This document shows, in pieces, positions 31,721 through 40,854 of a stretch of 64,000 nt of DNA (position 1 is the stretch's first letter; each line of letters starts with the position of its first letter). A model generated the notes under the pieces. The model ran no database searches and was not told where the DNA came from. It saw only the letters and a program-made list of their open reading frames with translations. The translations under genes and the position numbers were made by a program. Source of the stretch: CAWCAW01 sp963793645. GTDB taxonomy: Bacteria > Actinomycetota > Acidimicrobiia > Acidimicrobiales > UBA8190. The stretch covers positions 1-64,000 of the forward strand of contig CAWCAW010000003.1 in assembly GCA_963793645.1 (NCBI GenBank), given 5' to 3'.

Positions 31721-34024
31721 ATGGCACGAGCGGAGTTCCTGGGAAAGATCGGCGACGACTGGCGCGACTCAGAGCCATGGTGGCCGCCTGTAGCCACCCC
31801 ACCGCCGGGCGCTCCCAATGTCGTGCTCATCGTGCTCGACGACGTCGGCTTCGCCCAGCTGGGCTGCTACGGATCCGACATCGATACCCCTGTCATCGAT
31901 GCCGTGGCGGCCGAGGGCGTGCGACTCACCAACTTCCACACCACCGCTTTGTGCTCGCCCACGCGGGCCTGCTTGCTGACCGGACGGAACCACCACCGCA
32001 GCGGCATGGGCCGGGTGGCCGACCTGGCCAGTGGGTTCCCCGGCTACTGGGGACGCCCGCCGCGTGAGAACGGCTTCTTGTCGGAGATGCTGAGGTCGAC
32101 CGGCTACGCCACCTATGCGGTGGGAAAGTGGCACCTGAGCCCCGAGGGCGAGACGAACATGGCCAACTCACGGTCCACGTGGCCCCTGGGGCGCGGCTTC
32201 GACCGCTGGTACGGCTTCCACGGCGGGGAGACCCACCAGTTCGTCCCCGCCCTCTACCACGACAACCACGCCGTTGCTCCGCCTCGTTCGCTCGATGACG
32301 GGTATCACCTCAGCGCCGATCTGGCCGACCGGGCCATCGAGTACCTGGGCGACCTACGAGCCGTCGACGACGAGTTGCCGTTCTTCTTGTACTTCGCCAC
32401 GGGGGCGTGCCACTCGCCCCATCACGCCCCGGCCGACTGGATCGAGCGCTACCGGGGCCGCTTTGCCATGGGCTGGGATGCCTGGCGCCAGGAGACCTTC
32501 GCCCGCCAGCTCGCCACCGGCGTCATCCCCGAGGGGACCGTGCTCACACCTCGCCCGAGTTGGGTGCCGGCTTGGGACAGCCTCGATGAGCGCGAGCACG
32601 CGCTTGCCGAGCGATTCATGGAATGCTTCGCGGCGTTTTTGTCCTACACGGATGCGCAGATCGGCCGCGTCCTTACCTTCATCGAAGACCTGGGCGACGC
32701 GGATGACACGGTCGTGATCATCGTCTCGGACAACGGCGCCAGCTCCGAGGGCGGCAAGGAAGGCACCATAAACGAGGGGCGTCTGGGGAACTTCGACGGA
32801 GCCAGCGTCGGAGAGATGTACCGCCGGATCGAAGAGATTGGCGGGCCTCTCAGCCACAACAACTACCCGTGGGGGTGGACCATGGCGGGCAACACCCCGT
32901 TCAAACGCTGGAAGCGCGAGGTCCACGAGGGTGGCGTGGCCGATCCCTGCATCGTCCGCCTACCGGCCAGCCGGCGCCCCACCGCACGCGGCGTTACTCG
33001 CCGGCAGTTCGCCCACGCCGTCGACATCGCACCCACGGTCCTCGAGCTGGTTGGCATGACGCCACCGATCGAGATCGATGGTGTCGACCAGTCCCACCTC
33101 GATGGCACCAGCTTCGCCTACATGCTCGGTGACGGCGGCGACAGTGAAGCCGGTCGGCACGTCACCCAGCATTTCGAGATGCTGGGATCGCGCGCCATCT
33201 ATCACGACGGTTGGAAGGCCGTTACCTACCACCCCGTCGGCCCCATCTACGACGACGGCTTGCGGTCCAACGCGCCGTGGGACGATGACGTCTGGGAGCT
33301 TTATCACGTGGCGCAGGACGTCTCGGAGTCACGCGATCGCGCTGGCGAGTTCCCCGACAAAGTCGCCGAGCTCGTGGCGCTGTGGTGGGCCGAGGCCCGC
33401 CACAACGACGTACTCCCACTCGACAACCGGGTGCTCGAGATAATCGCGGACAAGCACGACCACCGGCGCCCCCAGGCGACGTACCGTTACTTCCAAGGTG
33501 GCGCCCCGGTGCCCGAGTGGGTCGCCGTCGATGTGCGAAATCGTTCTCACTCCATAGAGGTGACCATCGACGTCTCCGATGGCGCGGTGCCGTCGGGGAC
33601 CCTGCTCGCACTCGGGTGCGCGCTGGGAGGATGGTCGTTACACATGATCGACGGGCACCTGCGTTACGTCCACAACCTCTACAGCCGCCGACACTACGCG
33701 GTCACCGCCGAGAGACCATTGGGTTCAGGTCGCCACGAGGTGGCCTTTCACTTCGAGAAGGACGAGGCACTCGGCGGCCACGCCACCCTCGTGCAAGATG
33801 GCGACATCGTCGGGACAGGCACCATCGAACGCTTCACCCCGGTGGCGTTCAACGAGGTGATGATCGGCCTCACCTGTGGCTATGAATGGGGGCCCGCCGT
33901 CGGAGGCGATTACGAAGCGCCATTTGCCTTCAATGGCACCATTGTTCGGGCTGAAGTGAGGGCCACTGGTCCCGTCGTGCGAGACCCGGTGGCCGAGGTA
34001 GCTGCCATTCTCGCCTCCCAATGA
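31721..34024 (+). CDS. Type I sulfatase (arylsulfatase-like)
   Basis: About 767 residues. The core is a sulfatase fold: metal-binding VVLIVLDDVGFAQLGCYG, the formylglycine site LCSPTRACLLTGR with Cys near residue 78, then YAVGKWHLSPEGE and VVIIVSDNGASSEGG with further metal ligands. The Cys in CSPTR must be oxidised to formylglycine by a sulfatase-modifying enzyme, which is not in this window. The C-terminal 180 residues resemble the beta domain of arylsulfatase A-type enzymes. The ATG at 31721 is chosen because the fold begins soon after. No signal peptide is seen, so it is probably cytoplasmic. The substrate is unknown. Confidence 0.85.
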   Translation: MARAEFLGKIGDDWRDSEPWWPPVATPPPGAPNVVLIVLDDVGFAQLGCYGSDIDTPVIDAVAAEGVRLTNFHTTALCSPTRACLLTGRNHHRSGMGRVADLASGFPGYWGRPPRENGFLSEMLRSTGYATYAVGKWHLSPEGETNMANSRSTWPLGRGFDRWYGFHGGETHQFVPALYHDNHAVAPPRSLDDGYHLSADLADRAIEYLGDLRAVDDELPFFLYFATGACHSPHHAPADWIERYRGRFAMGWDAWRQETFARQLATGVIPEGTVLTPRPSWVPAWDSLDEREHALAERFMECFAAFLSYTDAQIGRVLTFIEDLGDADDTVVIIVSDNGASSEGGKEGTINEGRLGNFDGASVGEMYRRIEEIGGPLSHNNYPWGWTMAGNTPFKRWKREVHEGGVADPCIVRLPASRRPTARGVTRRQFAHAVDIAPTVLELVGMTPPIEIDGVDQSHLDGTSFAYMLGDGGDSEAGRHVTQHFEMLGSRAIYHDGWKAVTYHPVGPIYDDGLRSNAPWDDDVWELYHVAQDVSESRDRAGEFPDKVAELVALWWAEARHNDVLPLDNRVLEIIADKHDHRRPQATYRYFQGGAPVPEWVAVDVRNRSHSIEVTIDVSDGAVPSGTLLALGCALGGWSLHMIDGHLRYVHNLYSRRHYAVTAERPLGSGRHEVAFHFEKDEALGGHATLVQDGDIVGTGTIERFTPVAFNEVMIGLTCGYEWGPAVGGDYEAPFAFNGTIVRAEVRATGPVVRDPVAEVAAILASQ

Positions 34025-34070
34025 AGCCGGCGCTACGGCGCCGATTGGCCTACCGAGAAAAACCGAACTC

Positions 34071-35294
34071 TAGTGCCGTATCAAGCAACGTTTGCGCGCT
34101 TTACCAGCTCACGCAGTGTTTTGTCCTGAGCGTTGCGGTTGCGCCAGATGATGTAGCGACGGATCATCGAGTTCTGCTCTTCGTGTGAGCGGTGGTCGGT
34201 GCCGTCGAGGGTGAAGTAGCGCAGCGCCTGGAACTGCGCCTCGATCCGGTTCATCCAGCTGGTGTTGGTGGGCACGTAGGCCAGCTCGACGTTGTTGGCC
34301 GCCGCCCAGTCACCGACCCGGGTGTCGTTCTTGGTGGAGAGGTGCGGGCTGAAGTTGTCCAACACGATGGCCATGCGGATGTGCGCCGGATAAAGCGTCC
34401 GCAGGTAGCGGCAGAACTCCAAGAAGGTGGTGCGGTCCTTCTTCACCTTGATGTGGCCGTAGATCTTGTCCTGATGGTCGTAGGCGGCCATGAGGTGACG
34501 GACTCCGCCAAAGCGGGTGAAGGTGGCGCGGCGCCGGCGACGTCGGGGTGCTGCGGCGCCGGCTTCCTTCTTGATGGCGATCGGTGCCCACTCCGAGGAA
34601 ACAAGTTGAGCGGCCCGAACTCGTCGAAGCAAAGCACGACCGCGGGGTCGCTTTTGCCCGGGCGTACCTTGCCATCAGCGATTTCGTAGAGGTGCAGCAC
34701 CCGGTTCTTCTTGGCCTCGAAGTCGGGGTCGCTCGACGCTTTGTAGGTCTTGATCACTTGAAACGAGACGCCCTCCTCTCGGAGTACCAGGCGCAGGCCT
34801 TCGTGGCTGATGTCGTCGACCACCCCCCCAGCCACCAAGAACTCGGCCAGTTTGGACAGGCTCCAGGTCGAAAAGGGCAGGTCGTGATCGACCGGACGCG
34901 ACAAGGCGATCCTTTTGATCTCCCGGCGTTGGGGCAATGTGAAGGTGGGCGGCCGCCCGCCTGCGTAGCGGGGCACCAAGGAGTCGAACCCGTCGTCGTT
35001 GAAGTTGTGCAAAACGGCCCGCACCCGGTCAGGCGAGGTGAAGGCCACCTGAGCAATCTGGGCCACGTCCATGCCCTGCGCCGACAAGAGGACCATCTGG
35101 GCCCGGCGCCAGGTCACCACCGATCCCGACGAGCGCCGCACAATGCGCAGGAGACGATTGCCCTCGTCACTCGTGATATCTCGAACACGTATTCCTTCGC
35201 GCACGTGACCTCCTTGTTGGGAGGTCCAAATTCTGCGCGACCGGGGACTCAAAGTGGTGGACGCGCCCCACCAACGTTGCCGGTCAGGGCACTA
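34071..35294. mobile_element. IS630-family insertion sequence with TA target duplication
   Basis: The element spans 34073-35292 (1,220 bp). The left end begins GTGCC and contains GCAACGTT (34073-34092). The right end is its imperfect inverse (35273-35292), matching at 14 of 20 positions, with GTGCC and GCAACGTT conserved. Both ends are flanked by TA (34071-34072 and 35293-35294), the target duplication expected for IS630/Tc1-mariner elements. It contains one transposase on the minus strand whose stop lies inside the left repeat. It sits between the sulfatase gene and a small HTH gene and interrupts neither. Confidence 0.85.
34081..35204 (-). CDS. IS630-family transposase (one frame change)
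   Basis: The GTG at 35204 is preceded by AAGGAGGTCAC, a strong ribosome site. The N-terminal half is a helix-turn-helix (MDVAQIAQVAFTSPDRVRAVLHNF and following). The DDE core follows: VVLCFDEFGPLNL (first Asp), MAIVLDNFSPHLS (second Asp) and WMNRIEAQFQALRYF (Glu). The frame changes between the first and second Asp, somewhere within 34,530-34,605. This may be an indel or the programmed frameshifting known for some IS630 members. I cannot tell which. All three catalytic acids are kept. Confidence 0.85.
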
Positions 35295-35595
35295 GTTCCA
35301 ATGGCAACATCACATCACAATGACTAGTTCGCTCGGCACGCCCTACGACCTCCGTCTCCCATTGCCATATCTCCGCAACGCGCCCGCATTACCCGTCACT
35401 CGTTCCTTTGCATCTGAATCACAAGACGCCGGCCAGGCCGCCCTGTGTCGGTCGTGATGTCTCAATTTTTGTCAATGCGCCTGGACATTTTTTGACACTT
35501 CAGGCGCGGCATCCGCATGGGACAAGTGGGTGAGTTTCACCGAGCTGGGAGACCCGCACTAACCTTGCGGCCGAAACCAATCGAAAGCAGGTTGC
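35295..35595. other. Intergenic region without a recognised gene
   Basis: These 300 bases between the IS630 right end and the small HTH gene have mixed composition, including runs of T. I see no gene, RNA or strong hairpin. Confidence 0.5.
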
Positions 35596-35970
35596 ATGGC
35601 TCCGCCGTTGGTGTCGAAGAACCGGAAGCAGTTGGTGCGCCGAATCACCGCACTGGTCGAGTCGTCCTCGCTACTGCGCGAGAAGCTCGAACGCTACGAG
35701 CAAGCGATGTTCGATTTCAAGGCCGGCATCGATAACGGTGACGCCGTGCTCCGGGCCACCGATGCCGCCACCATTCCCGGTGGACGCAAAACGGTGACCC
35801 CGGCTATCGACGAGTTCGAGGCGGCTCGGCATCAGCTCCGGCTGGCGCTGTTCTCGGTGGGGAGAGAAGAAGGTGCGTCCATCAGCGATGTCGGACGCGC
35901 TCTCGGCATTTCGCGACAACTGGCATCTCGGCTGGCCGCCGAAGCCGACCAGGCAGCCGAGGGCGTCTAG
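35596..35970 (+). CDS. Small helix-turn-helix protein
   Basis: A 124-residue protein. The N-terminal part is a charged coiled-coil-like stretch (KQLVRRITALVESSSLLREKLERYEQAM). The C-terminal part holds a helix-turn-helix (GREEGASISDVGRALGISRQLASRLAAEA), similar to the end of sigma-70 region 4-like or MerR-type motifs, but without other domains. It is probably a DNA-binding protein with its own dimer helix. It is preceded closely by the IS630 element, so its original promoter may have been moved. Targets are unknown. Confidence 0.6.
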   Translation: MAPPLVSKNRKQLVRRITALVESSSLLREKLERYEQAMFDFKAGIDNGDAVLRATDAATIPGGRKTVTPAIDEFEAARHQLRLALFSVGREEGASISDVGRALGISRQLASRLAAEADQAAEGV

Positions 35971-36004
35971 CGCTATTTGTAGGCAGTATGACGCCGTGAC
36001 GAGC

Positions 36005-36809
36005 ATGGATCGGCGAGATCTGGGCCGAGTGTTCAACGAAGTGCCTGAGCTCTACGACCGCGTATGGCCGACCTATCCAGACCAGTTGTTCACCGACCTC
36101 GTGACCATCACGGGGATGGATGAACATTCGTCGGTACTCGAAGTGGGATGCGGTACCGGCCAAGCCACCCGATCGCTGGCAGCACTCGGGTGCTCACTGA
36201 TTGCCGTTGAATCCGGCATTGCCATGGCTGAGCTTGCTCGTCGACGCCTCGCTGCTTTCGCCAACGTCGAAATCGAGACAGCAACGTTCGAACAGTGGGA
36301 CGACGCTGGGCGCTGTTTCGATGTCCTTGTTGCGGCGGCGGCATGGCACTGGGTCGACCCGGCCGTTGGATGGAGCCGCGCTCATGACCTGATCCGGCCC
36401 GATGGATGGATGGCGCTCATGGGCAACGTCGTCGTCCGCCGGGCCGACGAGGCCGAGGTGTACGGCGAGACAGCTGATCTCCACGAGCGCTTCTCCCCCG
36501 GCAACCCGGATTGGGGGCATCCGCCTCTCGAGGACGATGTGCGGGCCACCGAAGAAGGTTGGGGACAGGTCACCGATCCCGGAACGTTGTTCGGCCCGAC
36601 CATCTGTTCGGTGGCACCCCACCGTGCAGTTTTTTGACGCAGAGGGCTTCGCTGACCTCCTGCGTACGATGTCGCCGTATCGCCGACTCGATTACGACGT
36701 TCGGGAGCCGCTGCTGGACGCCATCGCCGAGCGCATCCGCACGCAACTGGGCGACCGGGTTTCACGTCGCTACCTCAGTGTGCTCCGGGCAGGCCGACGG
36801 GTCGGATGA
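36005..36809 (+). CDS. Class I SAM-dependent methyltransferase (one frameshift)
   Basis: The ATG at 36005 opens MDRRDLGRVFNEVPELYDRVWPTYP, common in small UbiE-like methyltransferases. SAM-binding motif I is SVLEVGCGTGQATRSLAALG, motif II includes LIAVESG, and the post-I AAAAWHWVDP matches the family. Near 36,600-36,640 the frame changes and the C-terminus continues as WHPTVQFFDAEGFADLLRTMSPYRRLD to 36809. Joined length is about 268 residues. Substrate unknown; small-molecule methylation is likely. Confidence 0.75.
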
Positions 36810-36851
36810 ACGTAGCCGAGGGAGGCGATACGCAGTTGCTCCTGGCGCTGC

Positions 36852-37367
36852 TTACCCCAGGTCTGAAGCGTGCTCCCGGTACAGAGGCGTGAGCTCGGTC
36901 CACCGAGCCTGCCAATCGCCCCGTTGGCGTCCACCCAGGTAGGCGGTGAGATCTTCCAGGTGCGCCTGCCAGCCCGCGGCGTGACTCGAAACCTCGGCAA
37001 GAGATACTCCCCGATGCTCGATGACCAGGCGCGTTTTGTCACCCTCAGGCGTGAGGACCGCCTCGATGACGGCTTCGGACGTACCAGGCTCCATGGTGAC
37101 CAACAGATGTCGAGGTGCGTCACAGATGTCGATTCGTGCCGGCCCCTCCCAACTGCTCGTGAAACGGGTTTGGATGTGACCCCCAACCCGAAGATCGCCT
37201 TCGACGGCGACGAGCCAGCGCTCCAAGCGGTGCGGATCGGTCAGCGCCGACCACAGATCGTCTACGTCCGTGTCGTAGACGTCCTCCATCCGGATGGCGC
37301 CTCGGTCGTCACCGAGTGAACGCATGCGGCCCACCACGCGGGTCGACAACTTGGGAGTGCTGGTCAT
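36852..37367 (-). CDS. SRPBCC/AHSA1-like ligand-binding protein
   Basis: About 171 residues with the START/AHSA1 pattern: VYDTDVDDLWSALTDPHRLERWL, GGHIQTRF, and the C-terminal helix HAAGWQAHLEDLTAYLGG. Such proteins bind small hydrophobic ligands. The start (37367) overlaps the stop of the ArsR gene upstream by four bases (ATGA), so the pair is translationally coupled. The arrangement mirrors the pair on the other strand. Confidence 0.8.
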   Translation of the reverse strand: MTSTPKLSTRVVGRMRSLGDDRGAIRMEDVYDTDVDDLWSALTDPHRLERWLVAVEGDLRVGGHIQTRFTSSWEGPARIDICDAPRHLLVTMEPGTSEAVIEAVLTPEGDKTRLVIEHRGVSLAEVSSHAAGWQAHLEDLTAYLGGRQRGDWQARWTELTPLYREHASDLG

Positions 37368-37690
37368 TTCGTACCCCTTCGATCGTGCTTCCCACGGGCG
37401 ACCTCGGTGTGCAAGGCCTCCATGTGCTGTTCCCACAATGACCGGTAGCGACCGAGCCAAGCATCGACCTCGGCCAGCGGCGCTGGACGCAGGCTGTAGA
37501 CCCGCCACTGCGCCTGTTGGTGGACTTCTACCAGGCCGGCGTCCCGCAACACCCGGAGGTGGCGCGAGACTCCGGGACGGGCAATAGGCAAGAGCGCAGC
37601 CAGTTCGCCAGCGGTGGCCGGACGGTCCCGGAGCACCTCGAGCACGGTCCTCCGGCTTTGGTCCGACAGCGCATGCAGGACGGTATCCAC
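37364..37690 (-). CDS. ArsR-family regulator, SRPBCC-linked type
   Basis: A 108-residue winged-helix protein: LSDQSRRTVLEVLRDRPATAGELAALLPIARPGVSRHLRVLRDAGLVEV, then the wing QQAQWRVYSLRPAPL. No Cys is present, so it is not a metal sensor of the ArsR/SmtB type. It belongs to the group usually coupled to SRPBCC genes. The GTG start at 37690 has no ribosome site, and a promoter (TTGACG, 18 bases, TACCCT) places transcription start at or next to it, so the mRNA may be leaderless. It is likely self-regulated through the GTACC repeat in its promoter. Confidence 0.8.
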   Translation of the reverse strand: MDTVLHALSDQSRRTVLEVLRDRPATAGELAALLPIARPGVSRHLRVLRDAGLVEVHQQAQWRVYSLRPAPLAEVDAWLGRYRSLWEQHMEALHTEVARGKHDRRGTK

Positions 37691-37696
37691 ACGAGG

Positions 37697-37731
37697 AGGG
37701 TACCTATTTCGTTACGTACCCGTCAAGGTAC
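37697..37731 (-). promoter_or_regulatory. Promoter and inverted-repeat operator of the minus-strand ArsR gene
   Basis: On the minus strand TTGACG (37726-37721) and TACCCT (37702-37697) are 18 bases apart, and six bases further on comes the GTG start, which fits a leaderless transcript. The inverted repeat GTACC-N6-GGTAC (37716-37731) overlaps the -35 box, and another GGTAC half-site lies at 37704-37700 within the -10 region. Binding here would block transcription. Binding by the ArsR protein is inference. Confidence 0.5.
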
Positions 37732-37781
37732 ATACACCACCCAAACGGGATTCGGACCTGCAACCCGCTCACTCTCCTCAG

Positions 37782-37841
37782 TTGACAAACGCCGGGCCCC
37801 CGCACATACTCAACTAGTAAGTTGATTAACTCATCAGTTGA
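37782..37841 (+). promoter_or_regulatory. Promoter with two tandem ArsR-type operators
   Basis: A promoter reads TTGACA (37782-37787), 17 bases, CATACT (37805-37810). Directly downstream are two adjacent 16-bp palindromes of the same form: TCAACT-AGTA-AGTTGA (37810-37825) and TTAACT-CATC-AGTTGA (37826-37841). They cover the expected transcription start and end six bases before the ATG of the plus-strand ArsR gene. Repressor occupancy by that ArsR protein is the natural reading. Confidence 0.65.
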
Positions 37842-37847
37842 ATACAT

Positions 37848-38195
37848 ATGACAAACGATCCACTGAGTCTGACTTTCGGCGCCTTGGCCGATCCGACCCG
37901 ACGGGCAATCCTGGTTCGCCTGGCGGAGGGCGAGGCGACGGTGAATGAGCTCGCCGAGCCCTTCGACATCAGTCTGCAGGCGGTGTCCAAACACCTCAAG
38001 GTGCTCGAAGGGGCGAGCTTGATCTCACGGGGACGCGATGCGCAGTACCGACCGTGTCATTTCGAACCCGCACCATTGGAAGCGGCCACTGACTGGATGG
38101 CGACGAATCGACAGATCTGGACGGAGCGATTCGACCGGCTCGAGCAGCACCTCAAGCGCATAGCGCACGAAAAGAAGAAGGGAAAATCGACATGA
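37848..38195 (+). CDS. ArsR-family regulator, SRPBCC-linked type
   Basis: A 115-residue winged-helix protein: FGALADPTRRAILVRLAEGEATVNELAEPFDISLQAVSKHLKVLEGASLISRG, wing DAQYRPCHFEPAPL, then a C-terminal basic helix. It belongs to the same subgroup as the minus-strand ArsR protein, but the two differ clearly in sequence. Its promoter and paired operators are readable immediately upstream. There is no good ribosome site before the ATG. Its stop overlaps the SRPBCC start (ATGA), so the two are coupled. Confidence 0.85.
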   Translation: MTNDPLSLTFGALADPTRRAILVRLAEGEATVNELAEPFDISLQAVSKHLKVLEGASLISRGRDAQYRPCHFEPAPLEAATDWMATNRQIWTERFDRLEQHLKRIAHEKKKGKST

Positions 38196-38641
38196 GCGAC
38201 GCAACGACTGAACTGGGTGAAATGACCATCACTCGGATTTTCCACGCCCGGCCAGAGATTGTCTTCGAGTGCATGACCACACCCTCCCACCTGACACACT
38301 TCTGGGGACCGGTTGGCGTGAGCACGCCGCTTGAAGGGGTCACGGTCGAGCCCCGTCCCGGCGGGCGCTTCGAGACTTTGATGGTCAACGATGAGAGTGG
38401 CGACGAGTACCCGATGCGTGGTGTGTTCGTCGAGTTCGATCCGCCCCGTGCGCTCTCGTTCACGGAAGCTGATGTCGAGGGCGGCATGACGACCGCGATC
38501 GTCTTTAACGACCTCGGTGATGGCCGCACGGAAACGGTCACTCATCAGACCAACGTGCCGCCGATGCTGATGAGCCCGGACGCTCAAGCTGGTCTTGAGT
38601 CCAGCTTCGTCAAGATGGATGCCTATCTGGCCACCCTGTAG
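38192..38641 (+). CDS. SRPBCC/AHSA1-like ligand-binding protein
   Basis: About 149 residues: TITRIFHARPEIVFECMTTPSHLTHFWGPVGVSTP, PGGRFETLMVND, FVEFDPPRALSFTEAD and the C-terminal helix QAGLESSFVKMDAYL are typical of AHSA1-type proteins. Together with the ArsR gene it forms the plus-strand half of a mirror-image arrangement. The ligand is unknown. In similar operons the ArsR protein controls the SRPBCC gene. Confidence 0.85.
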   Translation: MSDATTELGEMTITRIFHARPEIVFECMTTPSHLTHFWGPVGVSTPLEGVTVEPRPGGRFETLMVNDESGDEYPMRGVFVEFDPPRALSFTEADVEGGMTTAIVFNDLGDGRTETVTHQTNVPPMLMSPDAQAGLESSFVKMDAYLATL

Positions 38642-39226
38642 GGGCGAGACGGCGCTCGATTCGCACTATCGGTAAAACGGGGGCGCCCCGAGGTGCCGGG
38701 TCACGCACCGGCTCGAGAGCCGCCATCAAGCTCCACGTCGACATTCCCCGTAGATCGGGTGGAACGTAGACCCGCCCGCTAAATCAACTCGATCCCGGTG
38801 AGTCAAGATCGGAAAAGCGTTCGTGGTTTGGGGACACCATGCACCGTGAGCGCTTCCGTGCGATCGTGGTCCGATGGTTCCTGTCGAACATTTCAGCCAG
38901 CAGGGCTTCATCCAGTTCCTGGCGTTCGAGCCCGTCGAGGCCGGTGGTGCGATGGCCGTCATCAAGCTTGACCCGAAGGCTGAGCATCTCAACTTATGCC
39001 GACCGGTCAGTTATCAACCGGGCGAGGGGGCTGGAGCCTGCTCGCAACTCGGGGGATACCACCTGATCTTCGTATCCAGTCTGATGCGGGCGGGGACGTT
39101 GTCGTGGCCGCGCGCCCTGGCTTCCCGGTCACCCCCTCTCAATCGCCCGGGCCATCGGGATCCGGATCGTCGACGCCGCCCACGTCCCCAGTAGCCGCGG
39201 GGCGGATACGGTGGCACGATGGGTCG
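38642..39226. other. Long non-coding or degenerate region
   Basis: These 585 bases hold no convincing gene. One minus-strand stretch (38784-38987) gives a protein-like sequence (VKLDDGHRTTGLDGLERQELDEALLAEMF) without a start that fits or a family I recognise. It may be a decayed gene or chance. Confidence 0.4.
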
Positions 39227-39736
39227 ATGATAGCGAGCATGGACGACATTGCGACGCTGGTCCGAAAGGCTCTGGTGTCGGAAGACATATCAGCGTTCGC
39301 TGAACTTCTCGACCCGGACGTTACGTGGGGAGCGCCCGGTGCTCGCACTCCCAGCTGCAAGAGCCGCAACCAAGTGTTGGCCTGGTATGAGCGTGGTCGG
39401 GATGCTGGTGTCCGAGGAAGCGTCTATGACTTGGAAGTCTTGGGTACTCGACTCCTCGTGAGTATGAGCGTGCGCGGCACAGAGAACGCGCAGGAGCGCG
39501 GCGGAGTCGCCCTACGGTTTCAAGTGCTAACGGTCCGGGACAGCAAGATCGTGGAGATTGTCGGATTTGACGATAAGACAGAGGCGCTGGCCTATATCGC
39601 CACCACGATAAAGGGGGGCGGCGCGTGGCCATGTTCATTTATCAACGGCGTTAAGATCGAAATCGTGGGACTCGACGGTTCCCGGTTACGGCGCCTCGTC
39701 CTCGATCAAACCAAGGATCACCAGCGAATCCCCTGA
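39227..39736 (+). CDS. SnoaL-like/NTF2-fold protein
   Basis: About 169 residues. The first 120 have the SnoaL-like pattern: MDDIATLVRKALVSEDISAFAELLDPDVTWGAPG, then RNQVLAWYERGRDAGVRGSVYDLEVLG, and a strand pair with RFQVLTVRDSKIVEIVGFDD. The NTF2-like cone fold holds small ligands and often catalyses simple isomerisations. The C-terminal 40 residues are not typical of the fold. A start at 39239 is equally possible. Function unknown. Confidence 0.65.
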   Translation: MIASMDDIATLVRKALVSEDISAFAELLDPDVTWGAPGARTPSCKSRNQVLAWYERGRDAGVRGSVYDLEVLGTRLLVSMSVRGTENAQERGGVALRFQVLTVRDSKIVEIVGFDDKTEALAYIATTIKGGGAWPCSFINGVKIEIVGLDGSRLRRLVLDQTKDHQRIP

Positions 39737-39773
39737 GACAAAAGTCCTGATCTACGATGTCCTGAGACATCGG

Positions 39774-40631
39774 TCATCTCGCAAGGAACTCACGCACGAG
39801 CTCCGCAATACTGTCGATTTCGCTCTCTAAGGCGAAATGACCCGCATCAAGTAGATGAATCCTTGCGTCCGGGAGATCCCGCGCGAATGCTTCCGCACCG
39901 GCCGGGCCGAAGATTTGGTCATTGGCGCCCCACACCGCCAACAGCGGCACCTGCGATCTCCGAAAGTACTCATGTAGTTCGGGATACACCTCCAGGTTGC
40001 TCGTATAGTCACGAGCCAATTCCAGCTGCACTTCGGAGCTTCCTGGGCGTCGAATCAATGCGTAATCGTGATTCCAAGTGTCAGGACTCACCAGACTCGG
40101 GTCGGGAACTCCGTGCGTGTACTGCCACTTGATGGCGTTCAAGGTGAATGCAGATCGTATTGCCTCCCCGTTGACCTGGTTTGGTGCGGAAGCGAAGTTC
40201 CAGATCGGTTCCCAGTACTCCTCGACGAAGCCTTCCGTATACGCGTTCCCATTCTGACTGATGACCGCAGTGATGGACACCGGATCTCGGATCGCCAATC
40301 GCCAGCCAACCGGAGCCCCATAGTCCTGCACATACATCGCATAGCGGTCGATTCCGAGTCTGACCAACAATGCCGCGGTGATGGCAGCCAGGGAATCGAA
40401 GCTGTAGTTAAAGTCGGCGACCTGTGGTGCATCTGACAGCCCAAAGCCTAGGAAATCAGGTGCTACCACGTGGTACCGATCGGCGAGCAATGGAATCAGA
40501 TGTCGGTACATGTGAGAACTCGTCGGGTAGCCGTGGAGCAGGACAACATGAGGTCGACTAGGGCTGCCTGCCTCCCGATAGAAAAGAGAGTGGCCATCCA
40601 CAATCGCCCTCCGGTGGTGGACTTGGGCCAT
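39774..40631 (-). CDS. Alpha/beta hydrolase, epoxide hydrolase/haloalkane dehalogenase-like
   Basis: About 285 residues. The oxyanion loop is VVLLHGYPTSSHMYRHL. The nucleophile elbow reads MYVQDYGAPVGWRL, where Asp takes the usual Ser place, as in epoxide hydrolases and haloalkane dehalogenases. The acid site lies in WGANDQIFGPAGAEAF and the catalytic His in LLDAGHFALE. The substrate cannot be told apart from sequence alone. A second hydrolase gene lies upstream on the same strand with about 220 bases between. Confidence 0.8.
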   Translation of the reverse strand: MAQVHHRRAIVDGHSLFYREAGSPSRPHVVLLHGYPTSSHMYRHLIPLLADRYHVVAPDFLGFGLSDAPQVADFNYSFDSLAAITAALLVRLGIDRYAMYVQDYGAPVGWRLAIRDPVSITAVISQNGNAYTEGFVEEYWEPIWNFASAPNQVNGEAIRSAFTLNAIKWQYTHGVPDPSLVSPDTWNHDYALIRRPGSSEVQLELARDYTSNLEVYPELHEYFRRSQVPLLAVWGANDQIFGPAGAEAFARDLPDARIHLLDAGHFALESEIDSIAELVREFLAR

Positions 40632-40854
40632 ATTCGACTCCTTCCGAATTCATCCGCATCAAGTCCGATCGGCGCGTGGTCCGCTGTCTCGGGTGCGCTT
40701 CCGGAGGCCACTTCTTGGCGTCTGAGTCACGAACGACTCCAGTCCAATGAGAGCCGAGGATCGTCTATGTCGGGGAGTCGTCTCACCGACATAGACGGTT
40801 CGGCCTCGGAGCTGTCAGGAACGGCCTCACGGCGAAACTGTCGAGCCCGACCCG

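Noticed and set aside
38784..38987. Minus-strand open stretch with protein-like sequence
   Set aside because: No ribosome site or family recognised, and it lies in a region with no other coding sign.
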